From assembly GCA_900074885.1 (NCBI GenBank), contig FJUW01000099.1, positions 1 through 60,732 on the forward strand: a stretch of 60,732 bases of DNA. Reading direction: 5' to 3'. Below, in pieces: positions 13,671 to 25,829 of this stretch. The DNA is from Rhynchosporium graminicola. Taxonomy: Eukaryota; Ascomycota; Leotiomycetes; Helotiales; Ploettnerulaceae. The position numbers and the translations under genes were made by a program. How positions within the stretch are numbered: position 1 is the stretch's first letter; the number at the start of each line of letters is the position of its first letter. The notes under the pieces are model-generated. The model had not been told where the DNA came from and searched no databases. It saw only the letters and a program-made list of their open reading frames with translations.

Positions 13671-14659
13671 GCTTTAAGGCGTTCTATAGAGAAAGTATTT
13701 AAGGAGTTAGAGTTTATTAAGGTAATAAGTTACGATCTTAAACCCTTAGATATTAGTATAATACTAACGCGATATAGGATTTAGATCTTCTAATAATCGA
13801 TTCGGCGAAATCTAAGTTAATAGCTGAAATAATATTAAAGTAGATAAAGGAATTAAATAGTATTATACGGGAATTTGCGAAGAAAGCTATATTTAAGGCT
13901 ACGATATCTAATACTAAAGGAAAGAGGAATTTGCTTTCTAGTTTAAAGATAGTATCAGATCTAGATACTCCTAGACTCTCTCTAAAGAAGAAAGCCCGTA
14001 GGATTAGCTATTATACTTAGTCTACTACTAGAGCTATATTAGCAGATTTAGGTAAGGAGTTAGATATAGTAATTCTAGTTCTAGATATTCCAGATTTACT
14101 AGAAGCTCCGGAGGACTTAGGGGAGAAAGCTAGTAAAGTAGAAATAGTTAAAGAAGTAGAGTTTTAGATATAGCGTTATTATAGAGTATAATCAGGAGAT
14201 TATTCCTAGTAATAAATTCTAATACTAATAACTATAATAGCTTATTATTCTCTAAGTAACTATAGTTATCTATTCTATCTTCCTAGGCCTTAATCTACTG
14301 ATCTAGTTTACACGGAGGTCTAAGTTTACTTAGGTTAGTAATATAGAAGTCTCTGAGCTTATACGGAGTACCTATTAGGTCAGAAGTATTATACTAAGTT
14401 AGGTCCGGGTCATAGCCTAGCTAGCTAACTTAATACTTCAGATTACCTCTTAGGAGCAATATAGAAAGTATATCTTATAACTACTACTCTTCTTAAGTAG
14501 CGATAACCTCCGGGGGTAGGTTTAGTAACTCCTAGCTTAGTAATAAGTCGTCCGGGTCCTTAAAGAGTAATTCGGAAGCGAATATATCGTATATAGAAGA
14601 TCCCGGGGGTAAATCTAGCTTATAGGAGTATCTGATCTTAGCTAGGACCTAGTATAGTC
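13671..14659. repeat. Second copy of the 989-bp perfect duplication
   Basis: Exact repeat of 12680-13668, beginning immediately after the single N. The sequence then continues into the integrase end of the gypsy element. The N most likely joins two contigs whose overlapping ends were not merged. Confidence 0.92.
14310..14500 (-). other. Chromodomain-like C-terminus of the gypsy integrase
   Basis: The minus-strand frame after the integrase shows QDILSILLLRGNLKYQVS (reading Gln for RIP stops), then LGYDPDLT and PYKLRDFY. This fits the chromodomain pattern E..I.......YLVKW.GY...TWEP as found in fungal chromoviruses. A second copy at about 13320-13510 belongs to the assembly duplicate. Chromodomains of this kind guide integration toward heterochromatin. 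Confidence 0.55.
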
Positions 14660-17600
14660 CTACCTAGAGACTAGATAGCTTCTTACTTAGCTAGTGATTC
14701 TTAAGGTTCCTTATAGAGAGAAATACCTTATCTCTAACTTCCTAGTCGATAATACGCAATTTCGGGTCGGTTATAGCGCTTATCTTATACTAAGTAGCTA
14801 GTATATTAGCTTTTACAACCTCGATAGCGGATTTAGTACATTTAGCTAGGGATTTAGTATTAGTATAGTTAAGCTTCTCTTACGGTATCGATCCGGTGAG
14901 TTACTTCTAATCCTAGCTATTCCGTAGTAGTATACTATATTTAAAGGTATATAGCGCTATACCGATAGAATCGTAAGGTAAAGTTACTTAAGCGCGGTCT
15001 ATTATTAGTAGTAGTTCGCCCTAGTTACTCTAGTAGTAATTAATAAAAGGTCTAAGGCGTTAGTCAATATACTAATTTATAATCTCTATTTATCCGTCAG
15101 TTTACTAGTAGAAAGAGGTAGAGAGCTTAATCTTAACTCTAATTATATAGTAAAACTCTTACTAGAAGGATAAGACTAACTGAGCTCCTTAGTTAGATAT
15201 AATTAACTTAGGGGTATATCCGAAATAATATATCTATTAGATAAATAATATTACTATCCCGCGGGTATCGATATTATAGTAGTATAGTATCGATACAGAG
15301 TCCTTCCCTAAGTAGTTAATAAATACTAATATCTTATTAAATCCTTAGTTATTAGGCGAGAAGTCCTTAAAATCTATAGCTAAGTACTATATAAGGTAGC
15401 TAAGCACTAGTAATAAGTAGAGGAATCCTTACTATTTCGTTTACTTCGGATGAGAGTACTAATAGAGGCGGTAATTACAAGTATACTATTTTATATCCGA
15501 TATAAGTCCTTTCTAATAGTAATAGGTAGAAATTATTTCGGTAGTCTTATAAGTATTCGGATAGGCGGAGGAAACTTGATCGTGGATTTCGCTAATTAAA
15601 TAGGTATATAGCAGGGTATAGCGTTATATATATAGATAACTATTATAAAGTAGTAAACTATTATTAATAATATAATTATCTCCTAATATATTCTATTTAT
15701 TAGAGAATAATTCTTAGTTGAATTAGTATAGTTTCTCGATTAAATTAAAGGAGTTATATACGGGTTCCGGTAGCGTATCGGTCCCTAGTGATATTAGGTA
15801 TATATAACTAATTTAATCGATATAATACTTAGCTAGTTCCGCGTTAATCCTAAGGTCTAAGCGGTCTAGAGGTAATAAAACCCGAGATCTATTATCCTAT
15901 TTCTATTATTCTTATATCCTTAGATCTTATTCCCTATAGCTAAGGATATTAGCTTTAGCGTTATCTTTACTAAGCGTATATATAATTTGAAAGTTGAATT
16001 CGGAAAGGAATTCTATCTATTTAGCTTACTTACTAGTTAGGACCTTAATAATTATAAAGTATTCTAAGGATCGATAGTCTATATATACGCCGGTATAGCG
16101 TTATAGAGATATAAGTTCCGGTCTCTATTTCCGGAAAGACTTAATAATAGCGTATAGCTCCTTATTATAGATCTCTTAGTTTAGTTTATATCTATTAAGA
16201 ATATAGGAATAGAATCTAATTAGATACTACTAGTTATCTTCATATAATTAGGAGATAACTCTAGCTATTATACTATTAGAAGTATTAGTTTCTAGTTTAG
16301 TTTATAATTCAGAGTCGAAATAGTATAGTTTCTATACCGATAGTAGCTATTAATATAAATCGTCGAAGGACTTCTTATAATAATAAGTGAAATTCTATAG
16401 TACTATAGGCCGAGTAAGTACTAAGAGAGGTTTAGTAATAAGGCTGAAATTCTGAATAAATTAATAGTAGAACCTATAGAATCCTAGGAAGGATTTCATA
16501 GCTATTACTATTTCGGGGTACTTCTAATCTACTAATAGTACTACCTTCTCGGGATCTAGCTCGATTCTGTTAATAGTAATAATATATCCGAGGTATTTAG
16601 TCCGAGTAATATGGAATTCGCTTTTCTTAATATCTATCTAAAGTCCGGTATCTATTAAGCGTCGTAGTACTAATTTAATATATTCCTTATATTCCTAGAG
16701 CGTTTCCGAGTATATAAGGATATTATCTAGGTAAGCTATATAGAAATTATCTAAGTAGTCTAGTAATATATTATTTATATATTATTAGTATATACTAGGT
16801 CTATTATAGAGCCTAAAAGGTAATACTTTATATTTATAGGATCTAAAGCGAGTTCGGAAAGTAGTATACTCCTCGGATTCGGGGTCTATACGGATATAGT
16901 TAAATACTACTCGGATATCTAGTTTAGTAAAAATTATTACTTTAGATATATAAGTTAAGAGCTTATCGATCTTAGGTATTAGGTATAAATCCTTTCGAGT
17001 GATCGTATTAAGCTTATAATAGTTAATATAGAAGTATAATCCTCTATCAGCCTTTTTAATAAATAGTATAAGTAATATAAAGGGACTTTAGCTAGATTCG
17101 ATAAATCCCTTATCTAAGTTCTCTATAAGATACTCCTTAGTTACTTATAATTCGTCTATAGATTACTAATATAAGAGCGAATATATATTAAGTAATAGTT
17201 CTTCTAGAATAATTTTATAATTATATAAGTAATATAGCAGAAGAATAATAGAATCCCGCTTAGAAAAGGCTTCCTTAAGAGTATAGTATTATTCCGGTAG
17301 CTTTTCGGCTACGAGTTATTTAGTATTAGGATCCTTAGGAGAGTCGCTATTTAGATAGTCTTATAAGAGGCAGTTTATCTCGTAGATACTAATAAAGAAT
17401 AATTCAGAACCTTTACGTTTTATATTAAAGTAAAAAGCTATAGTACTAATTTAGTAAATCGGAACCGGTTTCTAGATCCTCGGAGGTTAAGAGGAGCACT
17501 TATAGTAGAGTTTCGGCGTAAGTACCTTTCTCGATGAATTCGGAGCGGAAAAGGGTTCGGATTCTTTAGCGATAAGCGGAAATAAGTTAAAAGATAGGAA

Positions 17601-19285
17601 CGATACGTTAATATACTATATCGCTACTATTTAGTATAATTAGCGTTAGTTTAGCTAGTTTATAGCTAAGTCCCGCGTATTAGTATCGATTTAGTAAGAT
17701 CGATTAATACTAAGTTTACGAAGCGGTAGAGTTATAATTATCTCCTTATTATATTAGAGGGTAGCTAAATAGCGTTCCGACTATAGTAGCTTATAGTAGA
17801 GCGTATCTAGCTTAACCTGAAATCGTCGTATCTATTTAATACTAATAATTATATCTTACTATCCTAAATCGAGGAGAATAAAAGAGTAGTTATAAATACG
17901 CCTACTATTAATAGAAAAGTATAAACGTATGAAATAGGTAATATAGGTTCTGATAAACTATTAGAACTTACGTATTAGAATAGAATAAAGCAGTAGCTCG
18001 ATTTTAATACTAAGGGCTCCTAATAGTCGTCCGGTAAGAGTACAATTAATAAATAGATAACTATTCGCTCTAGTATCGATTAAGCTATTTATAGAGACTC
18101 CTAGCTTATTTATACTAACTATAGTCGGGTATATGAATTACTTACTTCTTATTAAGGAGTTAAGGTCTAGATTAGAGAGATTATACTTACGTAAACTTAG
18201 GAAAGAGTTTTTACCTAAGCCTCGTCGTTTCCCTCTAGTATTAGTCCAGATTCGGAGGGTATATCTTCTATTACTTCTTTAGTTACTTAATCTTCTTCCG
18301 GAAATTTATCGATTAATTAAACCTTAGGCGAGTTAAGGTAATCTAGCTTAATATAACCGAGCTATCTATAACTATAATACCTGGAAGGTTCTCCGGTTGA
18401 GGTAGTAGGGCGTTTTAGCGCGGAGAGAGTACTAGACTATACTAGGGTAGAGGTACATACATATAGTACGGGAGTAGTTTATCGAGGAGCTAAGCTTAAG
18501 GACCGGTAAGAAGTAGAACTAGTAGTAGTCGTAGTAGTAATAGTAGGCTTATAGTGCTATACTTAGGTAGTAGCTTTCTCAGGATAAGTATATTCTGAGT
18601 TATAGTAACACTTAGTATTAAAAGAAAGTAAGGATCTAACTATAGAAGCGTAATCCTTATTCTACATTAGTTTAATAATAAGAGTTAAAGCGTATAAGGA
18701 TAGTATAATCTTATCTTATATATAGAAGAACTACTCCTTCTTTTTAACTTTACTTTAGATAATAGCGCTTTGAAATCGACTACGAAACTTAGCGAAAGTC
18801 TCGCGTATATAGCTAAGTTATTATATTTCTAGGTAGTAGAAAGTATTATAATAGTTATCTTCTTCTAAACCGGTAAGAAAGTTCTCCTCTAATAAGGAGA
18901 TTATTTTATCGCTAGTTTTAAACTCGTTAGCGAGGTACTAAGGCATAAGATACTCCTTAGCTAATCTAGTAACTAGCTCCTATACGAGAACGCGCCGGGA
19001 GAAGTCCGTAGGGTAATAGTTAGCGTTTATAGCTAGCTAGTCTTATATCGATACTCTCTATTAGAGGAAGGTAAAGTCCGATCTATTATCTAGGGGTAGG
19101 ATCTTCTTAGTAAGATAAGACTTCTTAGGGCGTGACTCTACTGATTCGGCGCTAGGAGAGGGAGATAGTTTATTAGGAATAGTATCCTCTCTCTTAGTAC
19201 TACGTATCGGAATAGAGTTTATTAGGTTATTAAACTCCGCTATACGCGGAGATTATAGTATTAGTTCTAGTAGGAGAGTCGAAGA

Positions 19286-19921
19286 NNNNNNNNNNNNNNN
19301 NNNNNNNNNNNNNNNNNNNNNNNNNNNNNNNNNNNNNNNNNNNNNNNNNNNNNNNNNNNNNNNNNNNNNNNNNNNNNNNNNNNNNNNNNNNNNNNNNNNN
19401 NNNNNNNNNNNNNNNNNNNNNNNNNNNNNNNNNNNNNNNNNNNNNNNNNNNNNNNNNNNNNNNNNNNNNNNNNNNNNNNNNNNNNNNNNNNNNNNNNNNN
19501 NNNNNNNNNNNNNNNNNNNNNNNNNNNNNNNNNNNNNNNNNNNNNNNNNNNNNNNNNNNNNNNNNNNNNNNNNNNNNNNNNNNNNNNNNNNNNNNNNNNN
19601 NNNNNNNNNNNNNNNNNNNNNNNNNNNNNNNNNNNNNNNNNNNNNNNNNNNNNNNNNNNNNNNNNNNNNNNNNNNNNNNNNNNNNNNNNNNNNNNNNNNN
19701 NNNNNNNNNNNNNNNNNNNNNNNNNNNNNNNNNNNNNNNNNNNNNNNNNNNNNNNNNNNNNNNNNNNNNNNNNNNNNNNNNNNNNNNNNNNNNNNNNNNN
19801 NNNNNNNNNNNNNNNNNNNNNNNNNNNNNNNNNNNNNNNNNNNNNNNNNNNNNNNNNNNNNNNNNNNNNNNNNNNNNNNNNNNNNNNNNNNNNNNNNNNN
19901 NNNNNNNNNNNNNNNNNNNNN
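19286..19921. other. Assembly gap, 636 N
   Basis: A run of N inside the Gag-coding part of the gypsy element. The flanks on both sides belong to the same element, so the gap hides transposon sequence only, unless another nested insertion is collapsed there. Confidence 1.
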
Positions 19922-20392
19922 TTAGTTAGTACTTCCTTAATAAAGTATTAATATTCTCTAGAGTAAGAGACGTTTAGGGTAAGGAAGAGTATAATAGATT
20001 AGGTTCGGAGGTAGAGCGGGGGGGATCGCGTTAAGTTCCCCTAGAACTAGAGGAGTCTCTAGTTTATTAGTTAAGAGCTATAATAGTAGCTTAAAAAAGG
20101 AGTATATTAGGGCTATTTCGGCGGCAATACGTAGAGGTTAAAGTTCCGGGGTATTTATTATACTTTCTTTAAAATCTGTCTATAATTCCTTTATACTAAG
20201 GGGGTTATTAAAAGAGCGTTAGCGAAAACTTCCTCTATTATACTATTTATAATAAACTGAATTAAACCCTGATTTATAGTTATCTAAGAGATCTCTAGTA
20301 TCTCGGCTATATATAAGTAGTTATCGAATAACTAACTCAGTAGTAAGATATTATAGCAGGCTATCTCCGGCTATCTTAATCTTTTTATTTAA

Positions 20393-20660
20393 TATAATAA
20401 TATAAGACTTAAGGCGGTATATAAGTAAGAATAAACAAGTAGGGAGGCTAAGAGCGATCTTATATAGTCTACTACGAAGGAAACAAAAAGATAAGGAAGG
20501 AAGAAGAAGAGAGATAGAGTATAAAGCACCTTATATATATATACCGGTACTAGCCCGATACTATACCGAGTCGGACACTAGTTCTGCCGGGATACCTATG
20601 AACTTAGGCCCTAGTATCTATCCTTCTTCTCATGTGATATTCAGGTGAGCTGTCGTCACA
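20393..20660 (-). repeat. 5' LTR of the gypsy chromovirus
   Basis: 268 bp, same length as the partner at 11453-11720. The left end is RIPed to 'tataataatataagac' where the ancestral TGTAACGACATAAGAC is expected, all by transitions. The right end keeps TGTCGTCACA. Followed by target-site copy GTTAG at 20661-20665. Confidence 0.9.
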
Positions 20661-21257
20661 GTTAGGTAGTTTCTATCTATATAATTAAACTTATATATAA
20701 TCTTTTTAATATATTAATTATATATAAGTAAGATAGTTTTAAGCTTTCTATTATAGAGCACTCTAATACTAAGGAATTACTTAATATTACCTAGAATATA
20801 TATATTATATTCTATATTTAGATAATCTATAAAGCCTTACTCGAGCTTCTTATCGTTATTATAGAAGAGCACTTATATACTATCTATATAGAATATAACT
20901 ATTAGTTTATAATCTCTATCTATAAATATATAAGGCTCCTTTAGATATAGAAATAGCTTAAGTTTAGTTAAGGTATTAGCTATGTATTTATACTATAAGT
21001 ATAGAGAATCTCTTATTCTATAGAGAGCGCGATCGACTCTAAGTACTTTTCCGGGATTAGATCTTCTAAGAGGAAAGAAGTAATATACCCTTTCTCCTTT
21101 AATATCTCTTAAGGTATTAATAAATATATTTATAATATTAAAGCACTTAATCTCTAGATTGAAGTATACTATAAGAGCTATTACTATTCGGAATAACTTT
21201 ATATTAAGCGTATTAGTATAGGTTAAGAAAATTATTACTTCGCTTTAAAGATCCCCT

Positions 21258-21527
21258 TGTAACGACACAAGGGCTCAAGACAGTATACGAGCAGGAATAA
21301 AACAAGTCGGGAGGTCAAGAACGATCCTTAATAGTCTAGTACGAAGGAAACAAAAAGATAAGGAAGGAAGAAGAAGAGAGATAGAGTGCAAGGCACCTTA
21401 TATATATATACTAGTACTAGTCTGATACTATACCGGGTCGGATACTAGTTATACCGGGATACCTGTGAACTTAGGCCCTGGTGTCTATCCTTCTTCTCAT
21501 ATGATATCCAGGTGAGCTGTCGTCATA
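21258..21527. repeat. Solo LTR of the same gypsy family
   Basis: A third copy of the LTR (270 bp, TGTAACGACA to TGTCGTCATA) with no internal region beside it, flanked by near-identical 5-mers CCCCT (21253-21257) and CTCCT (21528-21532). It keeps more CA and TG sites than the two LTRs of the full element, so it has seen less RIP. It interrupts the minus-strand copia pol upstream of the reverse transcriptase. A solo LTR normally arises by recombination between the two LTRs of a complete insertion. Confidence 0.88.
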
Positions 21528-24500
21528 CTCCTCCGATTACGATTCGAGAGTAATATCTTTTAATATATCTATCTTTATTAGGTTTATACTTAAAAACTTA
21601 TATTAGAGGAACTAGTATTTATATTATATACTAATCGTATATCTCAGATTCCTAGTAGCTTTATTTCTCTATATTTCCTATCTCTAGATCTATATCTTCA
21701 GAAAACTAAGCTTTTATTAGATAGTTCTTAAGATTATTAAATCTCTTTAGTTCTAGAAGGAGATCTACTATCTTAATCTTTAGAAGTTTAAGCTTTCTAT
21801 TAATATTTAAAAGCTAAGCTTCTAAAGTAATAGCTATTATTAAATTATCTAATTTAAGTATTTAGAGTATTTTAAAAGATACTAAGATTACTTCGTCTAT
21901 TATTCTTAGGTCTAAGGAACTTCCTACTATATCTATATACTAGTTAAGTATAAGTATAGAGATTTAAGGATCTATTTATAACCTAGGATCGTTTTAGGAT
22001 TCCTTATAAGCGAGATCGCTCTTAACTTAAGTACCTCGAGTTTCTTTACTCCTGATCTTTCGATTAAGGTTCTCTATATACTTAGAGTTTATTATAATAC
22101 TTAGTACTTGAAATACTAGAGTACTATTTACTTTCTTTAGATACTTAGGCTTCTTTATAGCTTTCTTCTTAGCTTTTAATTGCTCTCTTCAGAATTTAAG
22201 CTTTAAACTTCTAATAATCTCTTAATAGAGTTATTAGAAGATCTAATCGAATCTGATTCTATATCTAACCTGTTAGTCGAATAATCGAGAATCACTTAGT
22301 GCCCCTCCGGCGGAGTTTTATATAGGATTCGAACCTTAATCCTAGATAATCGAGGTATTATTAATATAAGTACTTCTTTAGTAACCTGATCAGAAGATAT
22401 AAGTACTCCTTTAGCGACCTAATTATTTAAGGAGTAAGTATATCGCTTATTCTTAATTTATATATCCCTTTCGCAGTCTATAAGTAGTATTTCTTTACTT
22501 ATAGCCGGTTCCCCTGAGCTCTATATTATACTTATTATAAGCTCTAGGATTAATATATAATAGCTTTACCCCGCTACCTCTTTATTATATATATCTATTA
22601 ATAGAGTAGTATCCGGGGTCTAAAAGCTAGTGAAAATAAGCTAATCTCTAGAAGAGTTATTAGTTCCTTTTACCCTTAGATTCTAACTCTCTCGAGTATT
22701 ATAAGCTTCTGCGAAGTGAACTAAGGGATTAAGGAAATCTTCTGATCTTCTTTTATTTAACCCGATCTCTAAAGAGACTTCTTTAGGAAATACTATTAAG
22801 GAGCCTAGCTTAAACTAGTTAAATTTCAGCTTTCTTAATAAGATCGCAGATCGTTTAAGCTTCCTCTTTAATAATTATAGTTCTTTCCTCTAGAGAAGAG
22901 ATATAGAATTCGTCTTTATTAAAATATATATTCCGCGTAATAATAATCCTTTAGAGCGCGGGAACCTAGATCTTATAGATATTAGAAGCTATATAGCTTA
23001 CTAAATACCTAATATAAGCTCTCGCTAAGATTTTTAATACTTAATTTTCCTATTATTTTATTCTTTCCTTTATTAATAAGTATACTTTATATCTATATAT
23101 ATAAATTAAGCTCTAATTTAGTCTGAAATCTATAGTTAAGCGAGTAATAATAGCTAGTTCGTAAAATCGGAAATAGTTATAAAACTATCTATTATTCTCT
23201 TTAAGAGGTAATCTCTAATCGTTCCCTCTCCTAGGTAATCTATTAAATAGATAAGTAATAACTAAAGCGTACTTAAGACTTAGGAAATCCGGGAGATTAG
23301 CTAATAGTTATATATAAACTCCTTTAGATATTATTTCCGATTCTACTCTTTCGATTCTATTATTTAGCTTATATATATAAGCTAGTAAGAGCTCGATTTT
23401 AATTCCGAGCTTTAAATACTACTTCTAATAGTATATAAATCCTTGAATTACTATAACCGCTTTCTCTTAATTATATTTGAATATACAGATAGTAAAGCTA
23501 AATTACCTCCTTACTTAAGCTTTAAAAGCTTCGAGATACTTAAAGACTTTATTATATTCTTTAGTTCTTAAAGTAAAGATAATAATTAGTCTACTATACT
23601 CGTACTAAATTAGAAGTAACTATAATCTCCCCTAATATACTAGAAAGTCGAATAAATCCTATATTATCCTCTAAAATAGATAAGGGGATTTTCTTTCTAG
23701 TAGCTATCTATAGATCTTTTATAAAGTGTATATAACTACGTAATACTTATATTTATACTTTCTTACCCCTTTAGTAATTACTACTCCTTAGGCGTAGCTT
23801 ATAAGCTTCCTAAGAGCGTCTAGTGCAAGATAACTAGCTCTTAGATACTATATCTTCTTATAATCCTTTCTACTAATTACTCTTTAAGCTGATTTTATAA
23901 TAGATCTCTTAATAGATAAATCTAGAGATAAATATATGTATATAAAGTAGATTACTATACTTATTATACTTAAAGGAGGGAGTTATTTTGAAGGTTAATA
24001 GTTTAAACGAACTTTATATTTAAAGAATATAAGATTCTGTTTTCGTTTAAGCTTCCGAATAACTAGGTAAGAGATCTATAGGATTCCTTCTTCTCCTTAG
24101 CGTAAGGTATAGTCTAATCTATATTACTAGATCCCTAAGTCTAATAATCGAGCTTCTAAGATAATATTAATATGAAAACTATCTATTATTACGATATTAT
24201 AAAGCTTAAGGTTAAAGTACTTTCTATCTAGTCCTAAAAGGACTCCTTTTATTAGATAAGTTCCGCGCTTACTAATAGGGATCTAGGAGGTTCTACTCTC
24301 TATATAATCAATAATCTCTAACTTAATAAAAGATCTTTTAACTAAGAGATTATAATTATTAACTAAGTTAGTAGCTCTATATTTTTAGAAAGAGTAGATT
24401 AAGAAAGAGGATAAGCTCCTCCCTTAACTAGATAGATCACTAGTAATTCTATAAGCTCCTAATTATTATCTAGGAAGAGTATTATAACTAGTTCTACTTT

Positions 24501-25265
24501 CTTTCTATCTTGCTTTATATTCTTATCTAAGATATTCCCTAGAAAGCTTAACTTATATTTAGAATCTCCTGCTACTTTAATAAGAAGATTATAAGTTACT
24601 TAGGAGATCAGTCGATCTATTCTAAAGCTAGTATAGAGATCTTTCTATTTACTAGAGATAAAACGTTAGCGTATTACTAAAGTTACTTTAGGATTCTAAG
24701 CTCTAATTGCGATTAGACTACTATCTTTACTCTTTAGCTTATTAAACTAATTCAAGCTCCTAAGCTTTTATTTCTATATTATAGTCTACTTTAGAGCTTC
24801 GATTCTCGCTATCTGCGATCTCTTATAGCTATCGTAGTCGGATCTGAAGAAGCTCAGCTAGGGAGACCTAGTCTAGTAGATCTAAGTCTATATATTACTA
24901 TACTCTGATTATTCTAGCTATAAATTAAACGTAAGAGATCTAATCTAGCTATTACTCTAGCTTTTTGCAGACTATCTTATTACTTAGATTAAGTAGATCA
25001 TTAGAAGGATCGTTAAAAGATATAGTTTAAGTAGTTAAAAAGCTAATATAAGCTTTATAGAACGTTAATTAATATATTATAAAAAGCTTAAATAAGTAAC
25101 TTAAGTAATCGAAAGCTAGAAAAAAGCTTTACTTCTATGTATATAACAGGTACCTTTAAAAGCGATATATTAATATATAGCTCTTAACTATAGTATAAAA
25201 GTAAAGCAGGCTTTAATAGAGGTGAAAGATCACTTAGAGGAATCAGGAGATAGGAAAATTATAAT

Positions 25266-25419
25266 TATCTCTAAATATTAATTATAGAGAGCGTTATCTC
25301 TTCAGAAGAAAAAGAGAAAGCTTACTTTAAATACATAAGGAGATCATATGAGTATACACTAGGCTATACAGGTGATCAGACATAACGTGACTATGCATAA
25401 CAGGTGAAAGTGTACGACA
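25266..25419 (-). repeat. 5' LTR of the 8.6-25.4 kb copia element (lightly RIPed)
   Basis: On the minus strand it begins TGTCGTACAC and ends AGAGATA. It keeps many CA and TG dinucleotides that its partner at 8605-8754 has lost, so it is close to the ancestral LTR sequence. It lies near the right margin of the RIP block. Confidence 0.82.
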
Positions 25420-25829
25420 GATACTTAGTGCAAATAGCCATATATAGCTAGGAGGGTATATATCCTTATAATCTAAGGCCTTCTGATATTATAGGATTCT
25501 TCGTAGATATTCCGTCGATATCTGGGGTTTACTAAGGGCTTATAACCGAAATCTAGGGCAGTCTTAATATCTAGGCGCTATAGTAGTAGTAGGTACCGCT
25601 AGTACTATTACTAGGTTTACTAGTTTCTTTAGGAGAAGAAATTAAAACGCGAAAGAATTACTTATAGAGAGAGATATAGCTTAATCTCTCCCTACGGTAG
25701 TCACTAGAAAAGGAGCTAAACCAGAACCTCTTAAGAAGCGTAGTTATATTATAGAGAAGGTTTAGAAACCTCAGAAGAAAGCTATAGAAGTAGAGGTCTG
25801 TGCGCAACTAGCTACTGGAGGTCCAGTGA

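Larger units (their letters stand above)
11453..20660 (-). mobile_element. Ty3/gypsy chromovirus retrotransposon, nested and RIP-inactivated
   Basis: Bounded by 268-bp LTRs and by a 5-bp target duplication GTTAG (11448-11452 and 20661-20665), so the insertion is intact. A minus-strand purine tract (agggggagggtaa) sits beside the left LTR, which is therefore the 3' LTR. Minus-strand domains run from right to left: Gag (partly lost in the N gap); reverse transcriptase with IAYLDNILIYSE, a YLDD box changed to YLDN (16721-16736); the end of RNase H with EFLSEFNFQIIY (about 16.0 kb); an integrase zinc-binding region with EIHDQVSSA (about 15.59 kb); the integrase core at about 15.4-15.1 kb; and a terminal chromodomain-like segment. 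The true length is about 990 bp less than it appears, because of an assembly duplication. Confidence 0.88.
8605..25419 (-). mobile_element. Ty1/copia retrotransposon (minus strand), split by a gypsy element and a solo LTR
   Basis: Delimited by matching LTRs (8605-8754 and 25266-25419). Coding runs on the minus strand. Gag is expected at about 25.1-24 kb. Integrase-like sequence lies at about 23.6-23.3 kb. Reverse transcriptase lies at about 21.25-20.85 kb, with a GKVL(R)VDRALY motif near 21.05 kb and FYIDSI in place of FYVDDI near 20.9 kb. RNase H lies at about 11.2-10.95 kb, with SDTLFTDDLNSRR. The frame is interrupted by the gypsy element at 11453-20660 and the solo LTR at 21258-21527. A purine tract, minus-strand 'ataaggggta', sits directly upstream of the 8605-8754 LTR, confirming the orientation. 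Heavily RIP-mutated; no matching target duplication recognised outside the LTRs. Confidence 0.8.
1..25800. other. RIP-mutated AT-rich retrotransposon block
   Basis: About 25.8 kb of AT-rich DNA in which CpA and TpG dinucleotides are nearly absent and TpA is greatly enriched, the outcome of C-to-T change at CpA on both strands. No long open frame survives on either strand, yet conceptual translation repeatedly gives retrotransposon protein motifs whose stops are TAG/TAA where Trp or Gln is expected. The block ends sharply near 25,790-25,830, where TG and CA return (first in 'gtctgtgcgcaac'). This is known RIP behaviour in Pezizomycotina; that the organism has or had RIP is inferred from the pattern. 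Confidence 0.93.

Noticed and set aside
12680..14659. True tandem duplication inside the gypsy element
   Set aside because: Perfect identity in RIPed DNA plus the single N at the junction argue for an assembly join.
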